From Actinomycetota bacterium (GTDB lineage Bacteria > Actinomycetota > Actinomycetes > Nanopelagicales > Nanopelagicaceae): a DNA stretch of 16,333 nucleotides. The notes under the pieces were generated by a model. It saw nothing but the letters and a program-made list of their open reading frames with translations, made no database searches and had not been told where the DNA came from. Shown here piece by piece: positions 5,968 through 13,215 of this stretch. The position numbers and the translations under genes are program-made. Numbering within the stretch: position 1 is the stretch's first letter; every line of letters begins with the position of its first letter. The stretch spans positions 1-16,333 of the forward strand of contig RGOY01000010.1 in the NCBI GenBank assembly GCA_010028225.1, given 5' to 3'.

Positions 5968-7602
5968 GTGAATTCGATTCTCGAGGTCATGGTTTTACGA
6001 CCCGAGACAACTCTCTCTCAAATCATTGAGAAATTCACTTCAACTACTACAGATCTGATTCTTCGTGAAGAAGGCCTGGAACTTCATCAACCATATCTTG
6101 ATGAGATAGAAGATTTCCCACACCGCCAGAGCGCACTTTTAGTTGCAAGTTCGAAGACTGGAACTCAAGCGGACATCTATATACGAAATAAACTTGTGCG
6201 AAGTATCGCCACCTCGATGCATGACTGCCCAGCGGCCAACCGAGCCTTCGTTGGAATAATTCGATTGAGTCAAGGTGATAAGGATCGAATAATCCATGCG
6301 TTGAATCAGGCTAAAGCGATTCAGTTTGAGGCTATTCCTCTTGCGAACCTGGTTGTCCTTGCTCTAGTTCGCAATGCAATCGCGATTACGCCAATTTCAA
6401 TCGACAAAGCGCAGTGGCGAAATCCCTCGCGTAGGCGCAGCCAGGGGATCGAAGAGCTCACGGCAAGTAAAGAACGGCGATTAAAGTTACATCTAGCTAA
6501 CCGCTCAAATGATGGCTTCTTCTCAGTTTTGGTGTTGCGCCGACTATCGAAACCAATCACTTCACTCTCCGTGAAGTTTGGCATCTCACCGAATCTCATC
6601 ACCTTCATCTCACTGATAGTCGGCTTCTATTCCGCATACCTCTTCTCTCAATCTCAGTACCTTGCCGGTGCAATCATCTTCCAAATCAGTCTCATTATTG
6701 ATTGCTCGGATGGCGAGGTTGCTCGTTACACTCGAAAATTCTCGGACTTCGGTCGATGGTTCGATGCAAGCACTGACCGAGTCAAGGAATATCTGGTTTA
6801 TGCCTCACTTGCCTATAGCGCTGGGAGTGAGTGGTGGATATTCGCGATAGCGCTCATGGCTTTGCAGACAATTAGACACTTAAGCGATTACACATTTGCC
6901 GCAATCTCACAAGAGCGCGAAGGAAAACTTATCGCTCGAGAAATCTCCCTCCGTGATGATGGTTTTTCCTCCCCAACTTGGCGTGGTGAGAGTGACTTCA
7001 AATACTGGGTAAAAAAGATTCTTAACTTCCCTATCGGCGAGCGATGGCTTGCAATTTCAGTTCTGGCTGCAATCGGTGGTGGTGAACTTGTATTTACTGG
7101 AATGTTGATTCTGGGAGTGATCTCAATTTCTTATGCATGGCTGACGCGGTTACGAAGAACCTTGACTTGGAAAACGCCCACCGCTAAAGGTCAGGTAGTG
7201 GCGATGCAACAGGATCTGCTGCTCTTTTCAAGACGACTGGGTGGCCGTTATGAGTGGATGACTCCTTCGCTCCTTCGAAAGATCGAGTTGGTGACGATTA
7301 CGGCAACTGCATACCTCATTGAACCAGATCTAATTGATAGCGCTTTCTTCTTCACACTCTTTGCGATCGTTTACCATCACTACGACGCGCTCTATCGTGC
7401 TTTGCAATCACAATTCTTTCCTTCTTGGCTCTCCTGGCTGGGCCTTAAAGTTGAGGGTCGAATCGCCTTAATAACTCTCGCACTCTTCTTCGAGATTCCC
7501 ACTCTCATCTTCGCCATCTACTTTGTCTTACTCTTCATGGTCGTAGCCTCAATTCAATGGTTTCAACAGTTGAAGCGGAGCAAAGAGAAAGTTCGCCTCT
7601 AG
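5968..7602 (+). CDS. Multidomain membrane CDP-alcohol phosphotransferase
   Basis: A 544-residue protein in three parts. Residues 1-170 form a soluble region of mixed alpha/beta character that I do not recognise. Residues about 180-320 are a CDP-alcohol phosphotransferase domain with the complete motif: D245, D248-G249, A252-R253, G262, D266, D270 (IIDCSDGEVARYTRKFSDFG then RWFDASTD). Such domains transfer a phospho-alcohol from a CDP-alcohol to an acceptor alcohol inside the membrane. Residues about 355-530 add more membrane segments and a conserved-looking VYHHYDALYR (468-477); I tentatively recall a domain like this (DUF5941) in actinobacterial relatives. The donor is probably made by the divergent nucleotidyltransferase. 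The GTG at 5968 is supported by a -10 box 7 nt upstream and by the absence of a Shine-Dalgarno. The gene at 7612 follows after 9 nt. Confidence 0.85.
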   Translation: MNSILEVMVLRPETTLSQIIEKFTSTTTDLILREEGLELHQPYLDEIEDFPHRQSALLVASSKTGTQADIYIRNKLVRSIATSMHDCPAANRAFVGIIRLSQGDKDRIIHALNQAKAIQFEAIPLANLVVLALVRNAIAITPISIDKAQWRNPSRRRSQGIEELTASKERRLKLHLANRSNDGFFSVLVLRRLSKPITSLSVKFGISPNLITFISLIVGFYSAYLFSQSQYLAGAIIFQISLIIDCSDGEVARYTRKFSDFGRWFDASTDRVKEYLVYASLAYSAGSEWWIFAIALMALQTIRHLSDYTFAAISQEREGKLIAREISLRDDGFSSPTWRGESDFKYWVKKILNFPIGERWLAISVLAAIGGGELVFTGMLILGVISISYAWLTRLRRTLTWKTPTAKGQVVAMQQDLLLFSRRLGGRYEWMTPSLLRKIELVTITATAYLIEPDLIDSAFFFTLFAIVYHHYDALYRALQSQFFPSWLSWLGLKVEGRIALITLALFFEIPTLIFAIYFVLLFMVVASIQWFQQLKRSKEKVRL

Positions 7603-7605
7603 AAT
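7600..7605 (+). promoter_or_regulatory. Internal -10 box (TAGAAT) built on the preceding stop codon
   Basis: TAGAAT begins with the TAG stop of the preceding gene and ends 6 nt before the GTG at 7612. It would drive a leaderless transcript of the second phosphotransferase independently of the upstream promoter. Confidence 0.45.
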
Positions 7606-7611
7606 CCCTTT

Positions 7612-8364
7612 GTGACCCCCTCTATCAGTGAGCTTCGTGCAAAGACTCAACCCGAGTCAGTGACCGGGCGCGCTAACTCAGAGCATTGGACTGCTGACCT
7701 TTATCTTCGGCGAATCTCTCCCTACTTGACGCGCGTCCTGCTCCCAACGGGAATCACGCCAAATGGCGTCACCTACCTAATGATTCTGACTGGGATTTCA
7801 ATCTCATTTGCCTTCTCACTCTCTGGCGCAGCCGGAATCCTTCTTGCCCTTTTTCTCTCTCAACTACAGATGCTCTTTGATTGTGTTGATGGCGAGATAG
7901 CAAGATGGAAAGAGAAATTCTCGCCTGCCGGAATCTTCTTAGACAAAGTCGGTCATTACTTTGCAGAAGCGCTGATACCCATTGCTATCGGGCTTCGCCT
8001 CATGGAAGAAAGCGACGATTACTTCTTGCCATTCTTAGGAGCGCTCCTGGCTACATTAATTGTGATCAACAAGGGACTCAATGACGCAGTTCATGTGGCA
8101 AGGGCTTTCTCTGGCCTTGAACGGCTTGCGGATAAGAAAGCATCAATCAACCGTTCGCTTCTTTCGAAGTTGAGATCTCTTGCCAACTTACTTCCCATCC
8201 ACCGTGCCTATCACTCAGTTGAGATGACTTTGATTTTCTCACTTGCATATCTCTTGGATCGGTTGGAAGAAGCTCTTCTACTCTTGGTTCTGGTAAGCCC
8301 GATTGTCACTCTTGGACATATCATCTCGATATTGTCCTCGAATCGCTTGAAGAAGAGTTCTTGA
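7612..8364 (+). CDS. CDP-alcohol phosphotransferase family protein with a D-to-H change
   Basis: A 250-residue polytopic membrane protein of the CDP-alcohol phosphotransferase family. An N-terminal segment (NSEHWTADLYLRRISPYLT) leads into LLPTGITPNGVTYL and then the motif D90, D93-G94, A97-R98, G107, D111 (FDCVDGEIARWKEKFSPAG, then IFLDKVGH). The eighth motif position, normally an Asp held to be the catalytic base, is His at 115. The rest of the motif and the membrane helices are intact, so it is unlikely to be a decayed gene; it may use His as base or may have a non-standard role. I have an uncertain memory of actinobacterial relatives with the same VGHY sequence. The GTG at 7612 is chosen from the preceding -10 box; the stop abuts the next gene's start. 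Confidence 0.82.
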   Translation: MTPSISELRAKTQPESVTGRANSEHWTADLYLRRISPYLTRVLLPTGITPNGVTYLMILTGISISFAFSLSGAAGILLALFLSQLQMLFDCVDGEIARWKEKFSPAGIFLDKVGHYFAEALIPIAIGLRLMEESDDYFLPFLGALLATLIVINKGLNDAVHVARAFSGLERLADKKASINRSLLSKLRSLANLLPIHRAYHSVEMTLIFSLAYLLDRLEEALLLLVLVSPIVTLGHIISILSSNRLKKSS

Positions 8365-9240
8365 TTGTCTCAGGAGAGCATCGACTTCGGTTGCGTTGTC
8401 CTTACTATGGGACGACGAAAAGAGGAATTAGAGCGTGCAGTTAGCTCACTCCTTTCGCAAGAGGAAGTTACGTTCGAAGTAGTTGTTGTCGGCAATGGAT
8501 GGGATCCTCAACATTCATTTCCAAACCTCAAAACTCTCCATCTCCACGAAAATCTTGGTATCCCGGCAGGGAGGAATGTTGGTGCTCGAGAAATTAAAGG
8601 GGAGAACCTTTTCTTTCTCGATGATGACGTCACCCTGCATGATCCCAAGACGCTTCTAAGAATGAAAACACTCCTTAGACATCAAGAAGAGATCGGTCTG
8701 ATTCAACCCAGGGTCATCTCGAATATCGAGGGTGAAGCAACTCCAAAACGTTGGGTGCCGCGGCTGCGAGAGGGAGATCCACTACAAAGCTCGGTTGCTA
8801 CATCGCTTTGGGAAGGAGCAACTGTCATTCGAAGAAGAGTTTTCGAAGAGGTGGGTGGATGGCCAGATGAGTTCTTCTACGGCCATGAGGGAATCGACCT
8901 GATCTGGCGAACACTAGATTGCGAACACCTACCTTGGTATGCCGCTGATATCACTGTCCAACACCCGGTCATCAACCCAGCAAGACATAGTTACTTTTAC
9001 TTTCTCAATGCGAGAAATCGAGTCTGGCTCGCTAAAAGACATCTTCGCTTTCCATTCTCATTCCTCTACCCCTTGACATGGCTTCTTATCACCATAACTC
9101 GAATCCGTAGATTGAAGAGTCTTGGTTCTTGGCTTCGCGGATTCATTTCCGGAATCATGTCGAATGCAAAGGGTCGAGGAAAGATGCGGTGGAAAACACA
9201 TTGGTTATTGGCACGATATGGGCGCCCGCCGCTCATCTAG
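8365..9240 (+). CDS. Family 2 glycosyltransferase (GT-A fold)
   Basis: A 291-residue inverting glycosyltransferase that would transfer a sugar from a nucleotide sugar to an acceptor made in this pathway. Seen: the N-terminal strand FGCVVLTMGRRKEEL, the ENLGIPAGRNVGARE segment (62-76), the metal-binding FFLDDDVTL (83-91, DxD at 86-88), and FFYGHEGIDLIWR (170-182) with the acidic residue expected to be the base. A hydrophobic C-terminal stretch (about 228-246, FPFSFLYPLTWLLITI) may associate with the membrane. TTG 8365 follows the previous TGA with no gap, so translation is probably coupled; any later start would remove the first beta strand. A purine-rich AAGAAGAG about 7 nt upstream may serve as ribosome binding site. 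Acceptor and sugar are unknown. Confidence 0.85.
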   Translation: MSQESIDFGCVVLTMGRRKEELERAVSSLLSQEEVTFEVVVVGNGWDPQHSFPNLKTLHLHENLGIPAGRNVGAREIKGENLFFLDDDVTLHDPKTLLRMKTLLRHQEEIGLIQPRVISNIEGEATPKRWVPRLREGDPLQSSVATSLWEGATVIRRRVFEEVGGWPDEFFYGHEGIDLIWRTLDCEHLPWYAADITVQHPVINPARHSYFYFLNARNRVWLAKRHLRFPFSFLYPLTWLLITITRIRRLKSLGSWLRGFISGIMSNAKGRGKMRWKTHWLLARYGRPPLI

Positions 9241-9258
9241 TCCAGATCTCTTCACATC

Positions 9259-9264
9259 TATACT
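9259..9264 (+). promoter_or_regulatory. -10 box (TATACT) for the pseudo-ABC gene
   Basis: TATACT, close to the TATAAT consensus, ends 6 nt before the ATG at 9271. It predicts a leaderless transcript for the last two genes of the cluster. No convincing -35 box is seen. Confidence 0.55.
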
Positions 9265-9270
9265 CGCAAC

Positions 9271-10575
9271 ATGACTTCGCGAGTACTCAAATATTTGAAA
9301 ATTCCTGGGGATGCGAAGCGTTGGTTTGAACTTCAGGTCATCCGTAATCTTCTTTTAGGTGGATTTCTTGCCACCACAGTGCTGGGATTGGTAACCGGGA
9401 ATCTACTTGTTCTACTTCTTGCTGTTATTGCTGTCCCAAGCGAGATAATCACATCTCGAAAAATCTCTGATCAACTCAACCAGATGAGCAAAAGATCCCG
9501 CGAAAAGTTGACCTCTCGGGCTATAGCGCTGAGATACGAATCTGGTGGGAGCGAAGAGATTGAATCACTTGCAGAGTCAATCGAAGAAATTCCTCGCCTT
9601 GAAGACTATCTCTCCAAAGAGCTCTCCTCACGAATTTCTATTCTGATCCTGACTCCCATTTTGATACTTACAATCTCTGGAGGTTTTTTCATTTTCACTG
9701 ACGGGATCCAACTGGTTCCCTTTCTTCTTTCTCTAGCAATTGTTTTCCTCATCCAGAGTCTTCGTTGGTTCCTGCCAGCAAAGGAACTTCTTTCACTAGA
9801 AAAGTTCTTCCCGAGTGCACACGAAACTTCCTCGCTCGGGGAGCGCGGAGAACTGGAAGTTGGGCCCGAAGAGGGTCGACCAAGCAGAATCGGTCGAATC
9901 AAAGAGGTGCGTTGGACAGATTGTCAGCTCCAGGATGGTGACTCTGACTCTGCATTTAGATGGGGGCTTGCTCCTGCTGGGAAGATCACTGGAGTTATCT
10001 CACGTTCAGCAGAGTTGAGAAAGAAATTCATCGAGGCAATCATTGATCCTTGGTCGCTTGAAATCGGACGTGTCTTCATCGATACCAATCGAGAGACCTA
10101 TCGAGTGGATCACCTTCAGCGCCATCAATGGCAGAACGAGATCAGCCTGATTTCGAGCACGCCACGATTTGCCTCGCTCACAGTTGAAGCGAATTTGAAA
10201 TCAATCAAACCTCGTGCGACTCGAGAGCGACTCAGTGCACTTATGAAAGAGGTGGGACTTGAATCTGACCTCCTGCCAAATGGGCTTTCAACTAAAGTAG
10301 AAAGTGACAACTCTCTCTTCTCTCCCTCACTTCGCAGAAGAGTGGCGCTGGCCCGCACGCTCCTTAAGGATTCTGCTGTTGTCATCCTTGATCTCTCATC
10401 CCACGGTTCAGATGAAGCGACGGAAGAGCTTCTCATTCAACGGTTGCGCGACATGGCCACTGCAGGAAAAGTTGTGATTCTGATCAGTGAGAGATCTTTG
10501 GATTCATCCCTTGCTAAGAAGCAAATCGATCTTGATGCCCTAGCGCCAACACTCATTCCGCAGGTGAGCGTATGA
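9271..10575 (+). CDS. Membrane protein fused to a degenerate ABC-type ATPase domain (pseudo-ABC)
   Basis: A 434-residue protein with the layout of an ABC exporter half but reduced. Residues 21-58 and 120-168 give about four membrane segments around a charged cytoplasmic loop (60-118) rather than the usual six. Residues about 208-425 follow an ABC ATPase in order, with the catalytic motifs lost: Walker A is replaced by GVISRSAELRKKF (241-253, no Gly-rich loop, Lys position Arg), the Q-loop Gln by Ser (about 296), LSGGQ by FSPSL (350-354), the Walker B Glu by Leu (VVILDLSS, D374-L375), and the H-loop His by Glu (LISER, 404-408). The stretch RRRVALARTLLKDSAVVILD still shows the ancestry. The frame is intact, so I infer a selected non-hydrolysing role, perhaps structural. 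The membrane part loosely resembles CydD; that is tentative. The end overlaps the next start by 4 bp. Confidence 0.75.
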   Translation: MTSRVLKYLKIPGDAKRWFELQVIRNLLLGGFLATTVLGLVTGNLLVLLLAVIAVPSEIITSRKISDQLNQMSKRSREKLTSRAIALRYESGGSEEIESLAESIEEIPRLEDYLSKELSSRISILILTPILILTISGGFFIFTDGIQLVPFLLSLAIVFLIQSLRWFLPAKELLSLEKFFPSAHETSSLGERGELEVGPEEGRPSRIGRIKEVRWTDCQLQDGDSDSAFRWGLAPAGKITGVISRSAELRKKFIEAIIDPWSLEIGRVFIDTNRETYRVDHLQRHQWQNEISLISSTPRFASLTVEANLKSIKPRATRERLSALMKEVGLESDLLPNGLSTKVESDNSLFSPSLRRRVALARTLLKDSAVVILDLSSHGSDEATEELLIQRLRDMATAGKVVILISERSLDSSLAKKQIDLDALAPTLIPQVSV

Positions 10576-11063
10576 GAAAACGGCTTCTCCGCTCACTTTT
10601 GATTTCCTGTCTTCCATTGATCTATATGGCAACATTAAATGTGAGCTCGACGCTATTCACGGCTACTGCAGTGATAACTTCGATTCTTGTTACTGAGTTC
10701 ACCCGTTCGCGAATCTCATCTCAATCTACGAGTGGTGAACTTCATCAAAAGATTTCAAAGAGTGTTAAGTCACTCATTGAACGAGATTTGGAATCAGAAC
10801 TTTTCAATCTATCGTCCCAGGTGGAAGAGGAAATCAAAACAAATCTTCAGGGTATCGATGCTACAGCGGACCTGGCTCAGAAGTTTCGCAACTTTGCGGT
10901 CATCACCCCAGTATTGATCTTTCTGCTCAACGCCCTCTTTCTCTTCTACGTGAGTAAAGAACTCGCTCTCCTGAACAAAGAAGAAATTCTTGCAATGAGC
11001 GCAATGATGCTTCTAGCCCACCTTGGCTCGATCACCCCGACTGATTTCCGAAGGAATTCGTAA
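10572..11063 (+). CDS. Small membrane protein, likely partner of the pseudo-ABC protein
   Basis: A 163-residue protein I do not recognise. Hydrophobic residues 7-40 (probably two segments) are followed by a charged, coiled-coil-prone region (about 42-106, e.g. SLIERDLESELFNLSSQVEE) and then hydrophobic residues 107-127 and 138-150. This order, hairpin then cytoplasmic helices then hairpin, matches the membrane half of the preceding protein, so it may be a membrane-only companion lacking any ATPase domain. Start and previous stop overlap as ATGA, indicating translational coupling, and AGGTGAG just upstream is a plausible ribosome binding site. Function unknown; a heteromer with the preceding protein is inferred from coupling and layout. 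Confidence 0.65.
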   Translation: MRKRLLRSLLISCLPLIYMATLNVSSTLFTATAVITSILVTEFTRSRISSQSTSGELHQKISKSVKSLIERDLESELFNLSSQVEEEIKTNLQGIDATADLAQKFRNFAVITPVLIFLLNALFLFYVSKELALLNKEEILAMSAMMLLAHLGSITPTDFRRNS

Positions 11064-11094
11064 TGGCTTCCTCATCATTAGTACTTTCCATCCA

Positions 11095-11100
11095 TAGGAT
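11095..11100 (+). promoter_or_regulatory. Possible -10 box (TAGGAT) for the 693-residue secreted protein
   Basis: TAGGAT would give a start near 11107 and a leader of about 27 nt containing the AGGAGGT ribosome binding site. No -35 box is obvious, so this is weak. Confidence 0.3.
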
Positions 11101-11122
11101 CCCTTCGCTAAGGTAGGGAGAT

Positions 11123-11129
11123 AGGAGGT
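11123..11129 (+). promoter_or_regulatory. Ribosome binding site (AGGAGGT)
   Basis: A near-perfect Shine-Dalgarno lies 4 nt before the ATG at 11134. It fixes this start and contrasts with the leaderless genes nearby. Confidence 0.75.
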
Positions 11130-11133
11130 TGGA

Positions 11134-13215
11134 ATGAGGCGTTTCTCTTATCTGGTCTGTGCTTCGGCGCTGGTCTTTTCGATTCCAGCAATCTCCTCTG
11201 CCAATACCAATCCGCCAACATGTGCCCCCGGACAAGTTTCAACAACGGAAAAACCTTGTTCTGCGCCGACACCAGGACAACCTGGTCAGCCAGGACAACC
11301 TGCTCCTCAGGGACAACCAGGTCAACCTGCTGGTTCACCTTCTAGCAACACCGCGGCATATACCAAGGATCCTTCTGTCATCAAAGATGCAAGAACCATT
11401 TTGCGATTGAGTGAGCCGACCTCGAGTGATAACGCAATGGTTTATTGGGATCAAAATCAAGTTAATTTTCTCTCCTTTGTCTCGCTTGAGAAGCAAGGTG
11501 CAGGAGGTAATCAAACGGGCGGTCGATTGGTCTGCACTTCTCCAACTGAAAAAGCCTGTGTTGATGGTTTAGCTGACTCGAGTTTCCAACAAATTAAGTG
11601 GGATGCAGTAACAGGAGATTGTTCCGCCCGCGAGAAAGCAGCCTGCGTTGTATCTCTCTCTGTAATTAAAGCTGACGGAACCACGCTCAAAGCAACGCCC
11701 TTTAAACGGGTCTACGCGAAAAAGAGCCCTGGCTGGGATTCAACTTTCGATGCAAAGACGAATACCGGCTATCCCGGTGCAGATGGTCCATGGATTTATC
11801 GCGTCACTGACGGCGGAGAAACACAGGATTACATTGTTCTAGGTCTCGTCTCCGCACTTTTCAATCGACCAACTGGGACTTCCACCTGGGATCCAAGCGA
11901 GAAATCACTTCGCCTATCCATTTATCCCGTCAAAACGACAAATGACGACACTTTTGCTGAAGGTAGTGGCGCTGCTGGATGTATCGCTGTCGAAGACAAA
12001 TTCTGTTATCAACGTATCGCCTTCAAGACCGGATTAAGGTTCTCGCTCAAGATGCGCTTGCCAAAAATCATCTCTGGCTGGCTCAATGGGCGCCTTGATA
12101 AACCTATTGCCTACACCGAGGCTTATGACGATAACTACTTCAACTTAATCGTTGAAGCAGATCCATTAGAGGAAATCGTCGCTGGTAAGTGGCTTCCACA
12201 AAACTCCGATGTGAAGGATTACCTACGTGAGTCGAAGCGAGACCAGACAGCCGCGCCAGGTCAGAAGAACATGGATGTAGCAGGCGTAGATCCCGATGAT
12301 CAAATGGCTTATCGAAGTTACAAGAAGCTTGAGAAATATATGGATGACAAGGCGCTTACAACTTCACTGACATGGCGTCTCAATACGACTTCTGGTGGCT
12401 CGCAAGACTTTGCTTCTGGGTGTTCTGCAATCGAGGGAGTTCAGGGCATCGTTACTTCAAATGCGGCGGTCTATGAACCGGGATCACCGCAGTGGAGCGA
12501 ATCTGAAGGTGCTCTTCTCTATCGCGTTGCATCACCTCACTTCAAAGAAGATGGAAAGACCGCAAATGTCGGTCGATATGCCTTTGCTATGAGAGAAGAT
12601 CTGATCAAGTGCGTATACGGACTAAAAACTTTGCCATCGTATGCATCGATGGAGATTACCTATGACGAAAGTGGAAAAAGTAGCGTCGCTTCAGTTTCAC
12701 TGGGAACCAAGAATGGTTGGGTTCATCTCGCATCAAATAACTTCACTTATTCCGCACCGACATTGAAGGTAAAGCTTGAAGGTTGGACGAAATCGAGTTC
12801 GACAGCGGCTGGTTCTGGATCACAGCCCGCAAAACCTGGACAACCCAATCAGCCGGCACAGCCAAATCAACCTGGTCAAGGACTTCCACCATGTGAAGCA
12901 GGGCAATCACCTTCACCAGCAAAGCCTTGCCAGCCAGCAGGTGGAAACCAGCCAAATCAGCAGGTTGAAAATGTGATTGTCTGTCAAAAGGGTAATGAGA
13001 AGATCGAAGTAAAAGGCATAAAGCCACTCTGTGCTCCTGGTTACGTCATGGTTATGGCAAATGGCCAACCAGTAACCCAACCGACACCACAACCTGCAGC
13101 GGGGCAAACTCCTGCAAAGAAGATCACCATAACTTGTGTTAAAGGTAAGACTTCAAAGAAGGTAACTGCAGTTCAGCCAAAATGCCCAGCAGGTTTCAAG
13201 ATAAAGAAAGCGTAA
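11134..13215 (+). CDS. Large secreted Cys-containing protein with Gly-Gln-Pro linkers and C-terminal CxKGK tail modules
   Basis: A 693-residue exported protein of unknown function. Residues 1-23 are a signal peptide (LVCASALVFSIPAISSA). A Cys motif (C30...C42) and a Gly-Gln-Pro repeat linker (about 47-68) lead into a beta-rich region (about 72-550) with paired cysteines. A second Pro/Gln linker (about 565-580) is followed by a copy of the same Cys motif (C587...C599). The C-terminus has two tail modules, C617 to C633 and C668 to C684, both CxKG with 16-residue Cys spacing, the last being CVKGK...CPAGFK. The core is homologous to the convergent 560-residue protein: compare SGWLNGRLDKP with TGWLFGRMRSP and NGWVHLASNNFTYSAPTLKV with DGWIRLGAYNFTFSTPTVKV. 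I infer a surface or periplasm-like location. The stop codon abuts that of the convergent gene. Confidence 0.8.
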   Translation: MRRFSYLVCASALVFSIPAISSANTNPPTCAPGQVSTTEKPCSAPTPGQPGQPGQPAPQGQPGQPAGSPSSNTAAYTKDPSVIKDARTILRLSEPTSSDNAMVYWDQNQVNFLSFVSLEKQGAGGNQTGGRLVCTSPTEKACVDGLADSSFQQIKWDAVTGDCSAREKAACVVSLSVIKADGTTLKATPFKRVYAKKSPGWDSTFDAKTNTGYPGADGPWIYRVTDGGETQDYIVLGLVSALFNRPTGTSTWDPSEKSLRLSIYPVKTTNDDTFAEGSGAAGCIAVEDKFCYQRIAFKTGLRFSLKMRLPKIISGWLNGRLDKPIAYTEAYDDNYFNLIVEADPLEEIVAGKWLPQNSDVKDYLRESKRDQTAAPGQKNMDVAGVDPDDQMAYRSYKKLEKYMDDKALTTSLTWRLNTTSGGSQDFASGCSAIEGVQGIVTSNAAVYEPGSPQWSESEGALLYRVASPHFKEDGKTANVGRYAFAMREDLIKCVYGLKTLPSYASMEITYDESGKSSVASVSLGTKNGWVHLASNNFTYSAPTLKVKLEGWTKSSSTAAGSGSQPAKPGQPNQPAQPNQPGQGLPPCEAGQSPSPAKPCQPAGGNQPNQQVENVIVCQKGNEKIEVKGIKPLCAPGYVMVMANGQPVTQPTPQPAAGQTPAKKITITCVKGKTSKKVTAVQPKCPAGFKIKKA
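11271..11333 (+). repeat. Short in-frame Gly-Gln-Pro coding repeat
   Basis: Units of the type CCAGGACAACCT and GGTCAACCT repeat imperfectly and encode GQPGQPGQPAPQGQPGQPAG. They form a flexible linker between the N-terminal Cys motif and the globular core. Such repeats can expand or contract by slippage. Confidence 0.75.
12826..12882 (+). repeat. Second Pro/Gln/Asn-rich coding repeat
   Basis: This stretch encodes AKPGQPNQPAQPNQPGQG, a degenerate relative of the linker at 11271-11333. It sits just before the second copy of the Cys motif, so linker and Cys motif flank the core on both sides. Confidence 0.65.

Noticed and set aside
9606..9902. A 98-codon minus-strand open frame inside the pseudo-ABC gene.
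   Set aside because: It is a Ser/Arg-rich antisense shadow with no start signals; the plus frame explains the region.
9271..10575. Calling this gene an active ABC transporter or a pseudogene.
   Set aside because: All nucleotide-handling motifs are substituted, which excludes a normal transporter; the frame is intact with its own promoter and a coupled partner, which argues against a pseudogene.
11271..11333. Short direct repeats that might suggest a CRISPR or a collagen domain.
   Set aside because: The units are 9-12 bp, in frame, without spacers, and encode Gly-Gln-Pro rather than a sustained Gly-X-Y collagen repeat; they are a linker.
12743..13027. A 94-codon minus-strand open frame over the second Pro/Gln linker.
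   Set aside because: It arises from the repetitive linker codons read antisense and has no ribosome binding site or recognisable domain.
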